Assembly: GCF_900445235.1 (NCBI RefSeq) | Contig: NZ_UFSM01000001.1 | Coordinates: 2,371,501 to 2,435,500 of the forward strand | Length of the DNA: 64,000 bases | DNA from: Aminobacter aminovorans | GTDB taxonomy: Bacteria; Pseudomonadota; Alphaproteobacteria; Rhizobiales; Rhizobiaceae | Direction of reading: 5' to 3' | Part shown: positions 26,403 to 35,392 of the stretch, in pieces | How the letters are laid out: each line of letters starts with the position of its first letter | How positions within the stretch are numbered: position 1 is the first letter of the stretch | Program-made: the position numbers and the translations under genes | Notes under the pieces: generated by a model | The model's input: only the letters and a program-made list of their open reading frames with translations | What the model was told of the DNA's origin: nothing | The model's database searches: none

Positions 26403-26849
26403 ATGTACAGCCACATTCTTGTTGCGACCGATGGATCGATCATCTCACAAAAGGGTGTCGAGCACGGCCTCAAGCTGGCCAAGAGCGTCGGAAGCAAGAC
26501 CACTATTGTCATCGTGACAAAGCCGTTCCCGCTGCTGGGCACGACGGTGACGGGCTGGGTCGCAGGGGACAACGACATTCGCCGCTATGACGCCAGCCAG
26601 AAGGAGTTTGCCGAGACGATCCTGGGGTCGGCCAAACAAGTCGCCGACGAAATCGGCATCGCCCCTGACCTTGTTCAGGTTACGGCCGATTCTGCCGCGG
26701 AAGCCATCGTGGAGAAGGCTCAGAAGCTTGGATGCGACCTGATCGTGATGGCCTCTCATGGCCGTCGTGGGGTCGGCCGTCTGCTCCTGGGTAGCCAGAC
26801 GGCCAAAGTTGTCCAATACGCCGATACGCCGGTCCTTGTCGTTCGCTAG
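26403..26849 (+). CDS. Universal stress protein (UspA family)
   Basis: 148 residues from the ATG at 26403 (GAGAAAGGG upstream); the frame extends to 26361 but that part is not conserved. One Usp domain: start YSHILVATDGSIIS, middle TADSAAEAIVEKAQKLGCDLIVMASHGRRG, and the ATP-binding type loop G-2x-G-9x-G-S/T (GVGRLLLGSQTAKVVQYADTPVLVV). It therefore probably binds ATP. Cytosolic stress and low-oxygen survival factor by family. An FNR/FixK-like site lies upstream; a truncated duplicate lies at 23627. Confidence 0.93.
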   Translation: MYSHILVATDGSIISQKGVEHGLKLAKSVGSKTTIVIVTKPFPLLGTTVTGWVAGDNDIRRYDASQKEFAETILGSAKQVADEIGIAPDLVQVTADSAAEAIVEKAQKLGCDLIVMASHGRRGVGRLLLGSQTAKVVQYADTPVLVVR

Positions 26850-27038
26850 GCGGCTTTCATTGCGCCGGTCAGGCCAAGTGCAATCCAGACCCGCGGATAA
26901 TTGTATACATATTGGCCAACATTAATCTTCCAAATCGTACACAATATATGCATACATAGTCCCGCGACAGATCGAGGTGACGCCGTGCCGGGGGAGACAT
27001 GGCATGGCGGCCTGCGGTCACATCAAGGGAGGGAAAGC
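26850..27038 (+). promoter_or_regulatory. Leader and promoter region of the amino-acid ABC operon
   Basis: 189 bases, AT-rich at 26900-26960, with repeated TATACAT/CATACAT-like motifs (TTGTATACAT at 26901-26910, TGCATACATAG at 26948-26958) that could be operator halves of a GntR-type regulator. The ribosome site GGGAGGGAAA lies just before the ATG at 27039. Promoter boxes are not assigned. Confidence 0.4.
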
Positions 27039-28061
27039 ATGAAACGTAAATTCCTGGCGCTCTGCGCCGCAACGGCTGCGCTGATGGTGGGCGCGACCGC
27101 GGCTCAGTCCGCGACCACGCTCGAGACGGTCAAGGCGCGCGGCAAGTTGATCTGCGGCGTCTCGCTCAGCACGCCTGGCTTTGCCGCGGCCGACGACAAG
27201 GGCCGCATGCAGGGCTTTGACGCCGACATCTGCCGCTCGATCGCGGCTGCGGTGTTCGGCGACCCCAACAAGGTCGACTTCGTGCTGACCAACATCAACA
27301 CGCGCTTCCAGGCGCTGCAGTCCGGTGAGATCGACGTCTTGTCGCGACAGACGACGGCGACCTTCTCGCGCGAAGCCTCGCTTGGCATCGATTTCGGTCC
27401 GACCGTGTTCTATGACGGTCAGGGCCTTCTCGTGCCCAAGTCGCTCGGCGTCGCTTCCGCCAAGGAACTGACCGATGCCGCGATCTGCACCTTGCCCGGA
27501 ACCACCACCTCGCAGAACCTGACCGACTTCTTCCGCACCGTCGGCGGCAAGTTCGAGCTGGTCGTCTTCGAGAGCCCCGACGAGAACCGTGCCGCCTTCT
27601 ATTCCGGCCGCTGCGAGGCAATCTCGTCCGACCGTTCCGACTTGGCCTCGATCCGCGCGGTCGCCAACAATCCCGATGACTACGTGCTGCTGCCCGAAAC
27701 CATCTCCAAGGAGCCGCTGGCGCCCGCCGTGCGCCAGAACGATTCCAACTGGCGCGACATCGTTTCGTGGTCGGTCTACATGCTGATGGCCGCCGAGGAG
27801 AAGGGCATCACCCAGGCCAATGTCGACGAGATGGCGAAAAGCGAGGATCCCGAGATCCAGCGCATGCTGGGCGGCGCCGACGAGCTCGGCAAGATGCTCA
27901 GCCTCGACAACAAGTGGGGCTACAACATCATCAAGGGCGTCGGCAACTACGCCGAGGTGTTCGACCGCAATCTCGGCGAAAAGACCAAGCTCGGAATGAC
28001 GCGTGGTCCCAACACGCAGTGGAACGCCGGGGGCCTGCTCTACGCACCGCCGGTCCGCTAA
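27039..28061 (+). CDS. aapJ: General L-amino-acid ABC transporter, periplasmic binding protein
   Basis: 340 residues from the ATG at 27039. A signal peptide (FLALCAATAALMVGATAAQS) is followed by a type-II amino-acid binding fold: TLETVKARGKLICGVSLSTPGF, the KVDFVLTNINTRFQALQSGEIDVLSRQTTAT segment in parts, and ISKEPLAPAVRQNDSNWRDIV. Length and these motifs match AapJ/BztA, which bind a broad range of L-amino acids including glutamate. First gene of an operon with the permeases; a strong hairpin follows, probably holding back transcription of the permease genes so that the binding protein is made in excess. Confidence 0.92.
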   Translation: MKRKFLALCAATAALMVGATAAQSATTLETVKARGKLICGVSLSTPGFAAADDKGRMQGFDADICRSIAAAVFGDPNKVDFVLTNINTRFQALQSGEIDVLSRQTTATFSREASLGIDFGPTVFYDGQGLLVPKSLGVASAKELTDAAICTLPGTTTSQNLTDFFRTVGGKFELVVFESPDENRAAFYSGRCEAISSDRSDLASIRAVANNPDDYVLLPETISKEPLAPAVRQNDSNWRDIVSWSVYMLMAAEEKGITQANVDEMAKSEDPEIQRMLGGADELGKMLSLDNKWGYNIIKGVGNYAEVFDRNLGEKTKLGMTRGPNTQWNAGGLLYAPPVR

Positions 28062-28068
28062 GAACTGC

Positions 28069-28099
28069 AAGGTCCGCGCCGTAACCTGGCGCGGACCTT
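28069..28099 (+). terminator. Hairpin between aapJ and aapQ
   Basis: Perfect 12-bp stem AAGGTCCGCGCC/GGCGCGGACCTT with a 7-base loop, 8 bases after the aapJ stop, followed by GTTCTTGTCC (weakly T-rich). Such intra-operon hairpins act as partial terminators or protect the upstream message from 3' decay. Confidence 0.75.
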
Positions 28100-28156
28100 G
28101 TTCTTGTCCTCCTGGCTCCGGCTATCTGTCATCGGCTTTCGGACATCGGCGCGCCC

Positions 28157-29305
28157 ATGCTGTTTTTGAACGACGCGCGGTTTCGCGCGGTCTTCTACCA
28201 ATTTCTGGCCATTTCGCTGGTGCTGCTCGCCGCCTGGGCGATGTACGCGACCGCGAGCGCGAACCTGGCCAAGCAGGACATCGCCACCGGCTTCGACTTC
28301 CTCTCCAGACAGGCCGGCATCGCCATCAGCGAAAGCTCGATCGCCTACGGGCCGACCGACACGGTGGCCCGCGCCATTCTCGTCGGGCTGATCAACACCA
28401 TCAAGGTATCATTCCTCGCTGCATTGTTCGGCACCATCATCGGCGTGCTCGTCGGCATCGGACGCATGTCGACAAACCCGCTGCTCAGCCGGCTGATGCT
28501 TGCCTATGTCGAGCTGCTGCGCAACGTGCCGCTGCTGCTCTATCTGTTCCTGTGGTATTTCCTGATAATCCTGGTGTTCCCGCCGGTACGCCAGGCGATC
28601 CAGCTGTTTCCCGGCTTCTTCCTGTCCAACAGCGGCCTCGCCATGCCTGCGGTCGAATGGCAGAGCGGTTTCGGGCTGACCTTCGCAGCGCTGGCGTTCG
28701 GCATAGTCGCGGCACTCGTCGTGCGCGCTGTCAGCCAGCGCCGGCGCATCCAAAGCGGCAAGGCCAATGCCGGCTTGATTTTTGCGCTCGTCCTGCTCGT
28801 GCTGCCGGTGCTCGCCGTCTGGGCCAGTGGCGCGGTTTCGCTGTCGTGGAGCGCACCGGAGGCCGGGCGTTTCCGCCTCACCGGCGGGCTGCAGATCCGC
28901 CCGGAGTTCGTGGCACTGCTCGTCGGCCTGATGCTCAACCTGTCGGCCAGCGTCGCCGAAATCGTCCGCGCCGGCATCCAGGCGGTAAGCCGGGGCCAGT
29001 GGGAAGCCGCTCAGGCGCTTGGCCTGCCGCGCTCGCGCACGCTCAGGCTCGTCGTGCTGCCGCAGGCGCTCAGGGTCATCATCCCGCCTTTGACCAACAC
29101 CTATCTCACCGTGTTCAAGAATAGCTCGCTGGCCATCGCCATCGGCTATCCCGACCTCGTGATGGTGTCCAACACAATCATGAACCAGACCGGCCAGGCG
29201 ATGGAGACCATCGCAATATTCATGGGCATCTATCTCGGCCTGTCGGTGGCGATCTCGCTGTTCATGAACTGGTACAATGCGCGTGTCGCGCTGAAGGCGC
29301 GTTGA
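28157..29305 (+). CDS. aapQ: Amino-acid ABC transporter permease
   Basis: 382 residues. Begins in the cytoplasm (LFLNDARFRAVFYQF), first membrane helix ~20-40, then a periplasmic part and the transmembrane block with the HisM-type ABC loop EIVRAGIQAVSRGQWEAAQALGL, about residues 273-296. The long insert between the first and later helices is typical for AapQ/BztB, whose permeases are larger than HisQ. Ends one base before the aapM start. The two permeases would form a heterodimer. Confidence 0.9.
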   Translation: MLFLNDARFRAVFYQFLAISLVLLAAWAMYATASANLAKQDIATGFDFLSRQAGIAISESSIAYGPTDTVARAILVGLINTIKVSFLAALFGTIIGVLVGIGRMSTNPLLSRLMLAYVELLRNVPLLLYLFLWYFLIILVFPPVRQAIQLFPGFFLSNSGLAMPAVEWQSGFGLTFAALAFGIVAALVVRAVSQRRRIQSGKANAGLIFALVLLVLPVLAVWASGAVSLSWSAPEAGRFRLTGGLQIRPEFVALLVGLMLNLSASVAEIVRAGIQAVSRGQWEAAQALGLPRSRTLRLVVLPQALRVIIPPLTNTYLTVFKNSSLAIAIGYPDLVMVSNTIMNQTGQAMETIAIFMGIYLGLSVAISLFMNWYNARVALKAR

Positions 29306-29306
29306 G

Positions 29307-30401
29307 ATGAGCGAGACCCAAGTCCTTCCCGCATCCATCGATCCCGTTGCCCGCCCGGCGCGGCGCTCCGAGTGGCGCGCAGCCTATTTCGGCACCCCCG
29401 GCAATGCGCTGACCACGCTGGTCTGCGGCGCGCTGATCCTGCTCCTTGCCAAGCTCGCCTTCGGCTGGCTGTTCATGAACGCCGTCTTCGACGGCGGCGC
29501 CGATGCCTGCAAGCAAAGCTCCGGCGCCTGCTGGCCGTTCCTCGCCGACAAGCTGCGCTACATGCTGTTCGGCTTCTATCCGTTCGAGGAGCAATGGCGC
29601 CCGCTGGTGGCGCTTCTGCTGTTCCTCGGTGCCTGCGGCGTGTCGATGCTCCCGCGCGTCTGGGGCAGGGGCCTGCTGCTGGCCTGGGCGATCGTCATCC
29701 TGCCCATGCTCTATGTGCTGATGGCGGGCGGCATTTTCGGCCTGACCGCGGTTCCAACGTCGAAATGGGGCGGCCTGCCGCTATCGTTCATGCTGTCCTT
29801 CGTCGGCCTGGCTTTCGCGCTTCCGCTCGGCATCGGGCTGGCGCTGGCGCGCGCCTCGCATCTGCTGGCGATCCGCGTGCTTGGTGTCGGCTTCATCGAA
29901 CTGGTGCGCGGCGTGCCGCTGATCAGCATCCTGTTCATGGCTGCCGTCATGCTGCCGCTGTTCATGCCGGATGGCGTCACCATCGACAAGCTGTTGCGCG
30001 CCCAGGTCGCGATTATCCTGTTTGCCGCCGCCTACATCGCCGAGATCGTGCGTGGCGGCTTGCAGGACGTGCCTTCGGGCCAGTTAGAGGCCGGCCGGGC
30101 GCTCGGGCTGCATTACTGGCAGGTCATGTTCAAGATCGTTTTGCCGCAGGCGCTGAAGAAGGTCATCCCGGCGCTGGTCGGGCTGTTCATCGCCTTCTTC
30201 CAGGACACCACGCTGGTCACTATCATCGGCCTGCTGGATTTTCTCGACACCGTGCGTACCGCCCTGCGAGATCCCGACTGGCAAGGCATCGCCGTGCTTG
30301 AGGGGTATGTCTTTGCCGCTGCGGTCTACTTCCTGTTCAGCGCGCTGATGGGCGCCTACAGCCGGTTCCTTGAGCGGCATTTCAATACTTCGTATCGGTA
30401 A
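29307..30401 (+). CDS. aapM: Amino-acid ABC transporter permease
   Basis: 364 residues, starting one base after the aapQ stop. The ABC-contact loop is YIAEIVRGGLQDVPSGQLEAG followed by RALGLHYWQVMFKIVLPQAL. Several membrane helices precede it, with the long N-terminal half expected of AapM/BztC. The operon should go on with the ATPase gene aapP, but the next 470 bases contain only a small opposite-strand frame and no Walker motifs, so aapP is missing at this place. Confidence 0.9.
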   Translation: MSETQVLPASIDPVARPARRSEWRAAYFGTPGNALTTLVCGALILLLAKLAFGWLFMNAVFDGGADACKQSSGACWPFLADKLRYMLFGFYPFEEQWRPLVALLLFLGACGVSMLPRVWGRGLLLAWAIVILPMLYVLMAGGIFGLTAVPTSKWGGLPLSFMLSFVGLAFALPLGIGLALARASHLLAIRVLGVGFIELVRGVPLISILFMAAVMLPLFMPDGVTIDKLLRAQVAIILFAAAYIAEIVRGGLQDVPSGQLEAGRALGLHYWQVMFKIVLPQALKKVIPALVGLFIAFFQDTTLVTIIGLLDFLDTVRTALRDPDWQGIAVLEGYVFAAAVYFLFSALMGAYSRFLERHFNTSYR

Positions 30402-30443
30402 AAGCCTGCGATTACGCGTTTCGTCTGACGGGCTCGCATTACC

Positions 30444-30662
30444 TCACGGGCTATAGCCTTGACCGTCTTCCAGCTCGACCCGGCATGCTGCATGTCGCTC
30501 AACAGCGTCTTTGATGTATGCAGGCGAAGAGTCGTCCAAACATCGGTCGATGTAGTCGTTTGTTCGGCCCGCTTCCAACCAAATCCACCAAATGCCAGCA
30601 AAGGCGACTATTGCTAGCGCGCACTTCCACCACCACAGGGTTGACTTCGACCACCGAGACAT
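30444..30662 (-). CDS. Small single-pass membrane protein, hypothetical
   Basis: 72 residues: short polar start, one hydrophobic helix (LWWWKCALAIVAFAGIWWIWL, about residues 9-29), then a soluble tail with two cysteines (RCLDDS, HAACRVE) that could pair in the periplasm. No family recognised. Composition is less GC-biased than the neighbours. It reads against the end of aapM, and its coding status rests mainly on the coherent helix-plus-tail layout. Confidence 0.45.
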   Translation of the reverse strand: MSRWSKSTLWWWKCALAIVAFAGIWWIWLEAGRTNDYIDRCLDDSSPAYIKDAVERHAACRVELEDGQGYSP

Positions 30663-30874
30663 AGCCCATTCTACCCGAATGATGGTTGACGACTACCGGG
30701 TGCCATCCTCTGCATCTCGGCGCTGATCATCCAGACTTGAAGCCGGCTTTTCAAACACCCCAATCACGGCTGGCGCCCACTTGCTCAGCGCCAGCAGCGG
30801 CGGTCGGCCCAAAAATCACGGAACCGTTTTGCTCCTTGCCGGTTGTTAACCCATCAACCGAGGAGGAGAGTGAT

Positions 30875-31168
30875 ATGACTTTCCGAACTACACTTGCCGT
30901 AACTATCGTTCTTGCGAGCACCGCATTTGCGGCCGCTCAGACTGTGGTCGTGACACCTGAAGAACAAGTGGTCGTCCGGGAATATGTCAAGGCCAATCCG
31001 GTGGTCGTTGAACGGCCATCCAACTTCGAGCTGGTCCTTGGAGCCATCATTCCCGACATTCTCAAGCCAGGCGCCCTTGCCGACAACAAGTATCAGTATG
31101 TCGTGATGGACGGCCGTACTGTTCTCATCGACCCGCAGACCCGTAAGGTCGTCTACATCATGGACTGA
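30875..31168 (+). CDS. Small secreted DUF1236-like protein
   Basis: 97 residues with a strong AGGAGGAG ribosome site before the ATG; the frame is open to 30686 but without protein character. Signal peptide 1-21 (LAVTIVLASTAFAAAQ). The mature part has the pattern of DUF1236 proteins: VREYVKANPVVVERP, then KYQYVVMDGRTVLIDPQTRKVVYIMD. The family is widespread in rhizobia as small periplasmic proteins of unknown function. A hairpin ~50 bases after the stop may end the transcript. Confidence 0.82.
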   Translation: MTFRTTLAVTIVLASTAFAAAQTVVVTPEEQVVVREYVKANPVVVERPSNFELVLGAIIPDILKPGALADNKYQYVVMDGRTVLIDPQTRKVVYIMD

Positions 31169-31216
31169 TGGAGAGACCCTGATGGGGGTTCAGTTGCAGC
31201 CCCAGCACAAAGGTTA

Positions 31217-31246
31217 GCGAGGTGTCGCCGGGCGGTGGCACCTCGC
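31217..31246 (+). terminator. Hairpin after the DUF1236-like gene
   Basis: Stem GCGAGGTG/CACCTCGC (8 bp) enclosing a second small CCG/CGG pairing, followed by ACTTCGTTTC. Preceding A-rich CACAAAGG. No strong T-run, so only a moderate terminator candidate. Confidence 0.5.
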
Positions 31247-31330
31247 ACTTCGTTTCAACGGGCGGGCGGTTCCAGGGTTCGGGCGAACCCGCGCAACCGG
31301 CAGCGCCCCGATATTCATCCCTCGACAGGT

Positions 31331-32380
31331 TTAGGCCTCGACAGGTTTGGGAAACACCTTCCAGCGCTTCGGCCTGAATGCCACCCGGCTTTTCTGGATG
31401 GCGGGGTGGCCTACTGGCAGCTCGATTTCGATACGTTCGCGGCCGCCACCGATCTCCAGTTCGACCCGACGGGTGCCGGCAACGCGCCGGCTCGCCGCCA
31501 CCGTGCCGGCAATGCAGCCATTGCACTCTTCAAGCAGCTCGATGTCGTGCGGGCGGAAATAGAGGGTCGCCTCGCCATCGGCCAGTTCTGGCGTCGCCAG
31601 CCCGATCGGGCGGTCCGATATCCAGACTTGGCCATCCTCGATCTTGACCGGCAGCGAGCTCGATTCGCCGATGAAGCCGTAGACGAAGGGCGAATTGGGC
31701 GTGTCGTAGACCTCGTCTGCGGTGCCGATCTGCTCGATGCGGCCCTGGCTCATCACCACCACCCGGTCGGCGAGTTCCAGCGCCTCTTCCTGGTCGTGGG
31801 TAACGAAGATCGTGGTGTGGCCGGTGGCGTCGTGAATCTCGCGCAGCCAGCGCCTGAGCTCGCGCCTGACCTGGGCGTCAAGCGCGCCGAACGGCTCGTC
31901 GAGCAGCAGCACCTTGGGCTCGATCGCCATGGCGCGGGCAAGAGCCACGCGCTGGCGCTGGCCGCCCGAAAGTTGTGCCGGGTAACGCTTTTCCAGACCA
32001 CTGAGCTGCACCAGGTCGAGCAGTTCCGAGGCGCGGCGGCGGATCTCGGCTCTGGTCGGGCGTTTGGCCGAGGGCCTGACCTTCAGGCCGAAGCCGATAT
32101 TGTCGGCCACCGTCATGTGGCGGAACAGGGCGTAATGCTGGAAGACGAAGCCTACATTGCGCTCCTGGATCGTCCGGTTCGAGGCATCCTCGTCGCCGAA
32201 GAAGATCGTGCCGCGCGTCGGCCTTTCGAGACCTGCGATGAGGCGAAGAAGCGTGGTCTTGCCCGAGCCAGAGGGGCCGAGCAGCGCGATCAGCTCGCCC
32301 GACCTGATGTCGAGCGAGACGTCGCGCAGCGCCGGAAACCGGTCGAATTCCTTGCGCACATTTGAAACGCGAACTTCCAT
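31331..32380 (-). CDS. cysA: Sulfate/thiosulfate ABC transporter ATPase
   Basis: 349 residues from the ATG at 32380 (an upstream in-frame start at 32458 overlaps cysW). Walker A GPSGSGKTT near residue 35, Q-loop FVFQHYALF near 80, signature LSGGQRQRVALARA near 135, Walker B VLLLDEPFGALD near 155, switch His in FVTHDQEEA near 190. After ~240 a TOBE-like regulatory domain follows (LYFRPHDIELLEE). Energises import of sulfate with CysT and CysW. Last gene of the sbp-cysT-cysW-cysA operon; 13 bases after cysW. Confidence 0.95.
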   Translation of the reverse strand: MEVRVSNVRKEFDRFPALRDVSLDIRSGELIALLGPSGSGKTTLLRLIAGLERPTRGTIFFGDEDASNRTIQERNVGFVFQHYALFRHMTVADNIGFGLKVRPSAKRPTRAEIRRRASELLDLVQLSGLEKRYPAQLSGGQRQRVALARAMAIEPKVLLLDEPFGALDAQVRRELRRWLREIHDATGHTTIFVTHDQEEALELADRVVVMSQGRIEQIGTADEVYDTPNSPFVYGFIGESSSLPVKIEDGQVWISDRPIGLATPELADGEATLYFRPHDIELLEECNGCIAGTVAASRRVAGTRRVELEIGGGRERIEIELPVGHPAIQKSRVAFRPKRWKVFPKPVEA

Positions 32381-32393
32381 CAGTCGACCTCTG

Positions 32394-33278
32394 TCAGTGT
32401 CCGCGCGTGGCGGCGATCTCGGCGCCATAGCGGAGCTCGAGAAGGGTTTTGAGCACAAGCGTCACAAGCGCGAGGCCGGCGAGCACGGACGCCACGGCAA
32501 AGGCGCCGACGGCATTGTATTCGTTGTAGAGGATCTCGACATGCAGCGGCATGGTGTTGGTCATGCCCCTGATGTGGCCCGAGACGACCGAGACGGCGCC
32601 GAACTCGCCCATGGCACGCGCGTTGCACAGCAGAACGCCATAGAGCAGGCCCCATTTGATGTTGGGCAAGGTGACATGCCAGAAGGTCTGCCAGCCATTG
32701 GCGCCGAGCGAAAGGGCTGCTTCCTCGTCGCCGGTGCCCTGTTCCTGCATCAGCGGGATCAGTTCGCGGGCAACGAAGGGGAAGGTGACGAAGACAGTCG
32801 CCAGAACGATGCCGGGGACGGCAAACAGGATGACGATGCCGTGCATCTTGAGCCACGGCCCAAGCAGGCTCTGGGCGCCGAACAACAGCACGTAGACGAG
32901 GCCTGAAATGACCGGCGAGACCGAGAAGGGCAGGTCGATCAACGTGATCAGGAAGGCCTTGCGATTGAACTCGAACTTGGCGACGGCCCAGGCGGCGGCG
33001 ACGCCGAACACCAGGTTGAGCGGCACCGAGATGACGGCGACCAGAAGTGTAAGCCTGATCGCAGCAATCGTGTCGTGCTCGTTGATGGCTTCGAGAAAGG
33101 CGCCGATGCCGCGTGAAAATGCCTGCTCGAACACCACCACCAGCGGCAGAAGCAGGAAGACGGCGAGGAAGCCGAAGGCGACAAGCATCAAGGCTGCGCG
33201 GGCCCAAGGCCGTTCAGTCACCGCAAGCGAGGCGTGCTCGTGATGGACGTCTGCGGGGTAAAGCTCTGGATCAGCCAT
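32394..33278 (-). CDS. cysW: Sulfate ABC transporter permease
   Basis: 294 residues from the ATG at 33278, which overlaps the end of cysT by 8 bases. About six membrane helices; the ABC-contact loop is [21 protein letters not shown]. The conserved CysW features [15 protein letters not shown] and [31 protein letters not shown] are present. Forms the inner-membrane channel with CysT. Confidence 0.94.
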   Translation of the reverse strand: MADPELYPADVHHEHASLAVTERPWARAALMLVAFGFLAVFLLLPLVVVFEQAFSRGIGAFLEAINEHDTIAAIRLTLLVAVISVPLNLVFGVAAAWAVAKFEFNRKAFLITLIDLPFSVSPVISGLVYVLLFGAQSLLGPWLKMHGIVILFAVPGIVLATVFVTFPFVARELIPLMQEQGTGDEEAALSLGANGWQTFWHVTLPNIKWGLLYGVLLCNARAMGEFGAVSVVSGHIRGMTNTMPLHVEILYNEYNAVGAFAVASVLAGLALVTLVLKTLLELRYGAEIAATRGH

Positions 33279-34122
33279 AGCGCTTGCGGGTCCACGACTG
33301 GATGAGGTTGATGACGAGCAGCATCGCAAACGACAGCGCCAGCATGATCGTGGCGATCGCGGTTGCCGCGGCGTAGTCGTATTCCTCGAGCCGGATGACG
33401 ATCAGCAGCGGTGCGATTTCAGAGATGTATGGCAGGTTGCCGGCGATGAAGATGACAGAGCCATATTCGCCGACGCCACGCGCGAAGGCGAGCGCGAAGC
33501 CGGTTACAACGGCGGGCGCCAGCCCCGGAAACAGCACCAGGAAGATGGTCTGGAAGCGGTTGGCGCCGAGTGTCGCGGCGGCTTCCTCGACCTCCTTGTC
33601 GATCTCCTCGATGATCGGCTGCACCGTGCGCACGACGAAGGGCAGGCCAATGAAGACCAGCGCGATGACGATGCCGAGCGGGGTGTAGGCGACCTTGATG
33701 CCAAGCGGCGCCAACAGCGCGCCCATCCAGCCTTTCGGCGAGTACAGCGTGGTCAGCGCGATGCCCGCCACTGCCGTCGGCAGGGCGAAAGGCAGGTCGA
33801 CCATCGCATCGATGACGCGGCGGCCGGGAAAGCGGTAGCGCACCAGTACCCAGGCGACGATGGTGCCGAACACCACGTTGATGCTTGCTGCAATGAAGGC
33901 CGTGCCGAAGCTGATTTCCAGCGCCTTGACGGTGCGGCGGTCGGTGGCGATGGCCCAGAAATCGGTCCAGCCAAGCGATGCCGAACGCCAGACGAGCCCG
34001 GAGAGCGGGATGAGGATGATGAGCGTGAGGTAGGCAAGCGAGAAGCCGAGCGTCAATCCGAAACCCGGAATGACGCTCGGCTGTCTGAACCGCCACCCCG
34101 CCTTGGCGGGTGCTGTGGTCAT
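33271..34122 (-). CDS. cysT: Sulfate ABC transporter permease
   Basis: 283 residues. Starts [12 protein letters not shown], first helix near 18-38, and the CysT motif [22 protein letters not shown] near residue 145, and the contact loop [36 protein letters not shown] follows near 225. Partner of CysW. Lies 22 bases downstream of the binding-protein gene. Confidence 0.94.
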   Translation of the reverse strand: MTTAPAKAGWRFRQPSVIPGFGLTLGFSLAYLTLIILIPLSGLVWRSASLGWTDFWAIATDRRTVKALEISFGTAFIAASINVVFGTIVAWVLVRYRFPGRRVIDAMVDLPFALPTAVAGIALTTLYSPKGWMGALLAPLGIKVAYTPLGIVIALVFIGLPFVVRTVQPIIEEIDKEVEEAAATLGANRFQTIFLVLFPGLAPAVVTGFALAFARGVGEYGSVIFIAGNLPYISEIAPLLIVIRLEEYDYAAATAIATIMLALSFAMLLVINLIQSWTRKRYG

Positions 34123-34144
34123 ATCGTCCTGGTCTTACCTTGGC

Positions 34145-35173
34145 TTACTGGGCCGGCTTGTAGATCTGGTCGAATATACCACCATCTCCGAAGTGATAGG
34201 GCTGTGCTTTCTTCCATCCGCCGAAAATCGGGTCGTCGATAGAAACCAGTTTCAGTTCGTGCTGCTTCTGCAGGTCACCGGCCGGCACCAGCTCCGGCTT
34301 GGACGGCCGGTAGTGATGCTTGGCAGCGATGGTCTGGCCTTCCGCCGAGTAGAGGTAGTTGAGGTAGGCTTCGGCCACCTTGCGGGTGCCCTTGGCGTCG
34401 ACATTGGCGTCGACCACGGCGACCGGCGGCTCGGCCAGGATCGACTGCGGCGGGAAGACGATGTCGAACTTGTCCGCACCGAACTCGTCGAGCGCCAGAT
34501 AGGCCTCGTTCTCCCAGGCGAGCAATACGTCGCCCTGTTCACGCTCGGCGAAGGTCACCGTCGAGCCGCGGGCGCCGGTGTCGAGGATCGGCACATGGGC
34601 GTAGAGATTGCCGACGAATTCCTTGATCTTGGTCTCTTCGCCTGCGAACTGGCCATTGGCCCAGGCCCAGGCCGCGAGGTAGTTCCAGCGTGCGCCGCCC
34701 GAAGTCTTCGGGTTCGGCGTGATCACCTGGACGCCGTCCTTGATCAGGTCGCCCCAGTCATTGATGCCTTTGGGGTTGCCCTTGCGCACCAGGAAGATGA
34801 TCGTCGAAGTGTAGGGCGAGGCATTGTTGGGCAGCTTCGAGCGCCAGTCGTGATTGATCTTTTTCGACTTTTCGACGATCGCGGTGATGTCGCTTTCGAG
34901 TGCCAGCGTGACCACGTCGGCGTCGAGACCGTCGATCACCGCACGCGCCTGCTTGCCAGAGCCGCCATGCGACTGCTGGATCGTCACCGTCTCGCCGCTC
35001 TCCGCCTTCCAGTGCTTGGCGAAGGCCTCGTTGTACTCCTTGTACAACTCGCGCGTCGGGTCATAGGAGACGTTGAGGAGCGTCGTATCGGCATAGGCAA
35101 GGCCCAGGCCACCGAGTTGCACTGCGCCGGCCAGCACGGCCGAGAGCAGGATGGTTCTGCGTGAAGTCGTCAT
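34145..35173 (-). CDS. Sulfate ABC transporter substrate-binding protein
   Basis: 342 residues with a signal peptide ([21 protein letters not shown], cut near residue 28). Sulfate-binding-protein motifs: [17 protein letters not shown] near 33, [13 protein letters not shown] near 67 (the anion-binding loop), and [20 protein letters not shown] near 152. It could bind sulfate (Sbp) or thiosulfate (CysP); I cannot separate these. First gene of the operon, so its upstream region carries the operon promoter. Confidence 0.94.
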   Translation of the reverse strand: MTTSRRTILLSAVLAGAVQLGGLGLAYADTTLLNVSYDPTRELYKEYNEAFAKHWKAESGETVTIQQSHGGSGKQARAVIDGLDADVVTLALESDITAIVEKSKKINHDWRSKLPNNASPYTSTIIFLVRKGNPKGINDWGDLIKDGVQVITPNPKTSGGARWNYLAAWAWANGQFAGEETKIKEFVGNLYAHVPILDTGARGSTVTFAEREQGDVLLAWENEAYLALDEFGADKFDIVFPPQSILAEPPVAVVDANVDAKGTRKVAEAYLNYLYSAEGQTIAAKHHYRPSKPELVPAGDLQKQHELKLVSIDDPIFGGWKKAQPYHFGDGGIFDQIYKPAQ

Positions 35174-35392
35174 TTCCGCCTCCGTTCGAATATGGTTCTA
35201 CTCTATCGAACTGGTAGAAATTAGATGCGGCGAATGTTCCGAATTTCGCGCCGCACCGGCAAATTTCGTGCGAACTGCCGGGGCGCCGGAAATTTTTTTG
35301 CTCGCTGAAAAAGTCCCACACCGCCTGCGCGATCGAAACGTTCGACACGAACGATGAGAGTTAGGGGAGGCGAAGCGGGCGGCAAGGGGCCG
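35174..35392. promoter_or_regulatory. Upstream region of the sulfate operon with an inverted repeat
   Basis: 219 bases between the sulfate operon (reading left) and the end of the next minus-strand gene. An imperfect inverted repeat TCTATC-N5-GGTAGA at 35202-35218 lies 30-45 bases before the start codon, in AT-rich DNA, and could be the operator of a LysR-type sulfur regulator. Two AAATTTCG/CGAAATTT-like pieces at 35245-35272 are also present. Confidence 0.4.

Larger units (their letters stand above)
23840..26515. repeat. Tandem duplication, downstream (intact) copy
   Basis: Homologous to 21081-23740. Identity is uneven: 24310-24777 is base-for-base identical to 21551-22018 (the beta-barrel part), the stretches on either side differ at scattered sites, and the passenger after ~25700 is strongly diverged. 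The right limit is where homology to copy A ends in the stress-protein gene. Confidence 0.88.
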
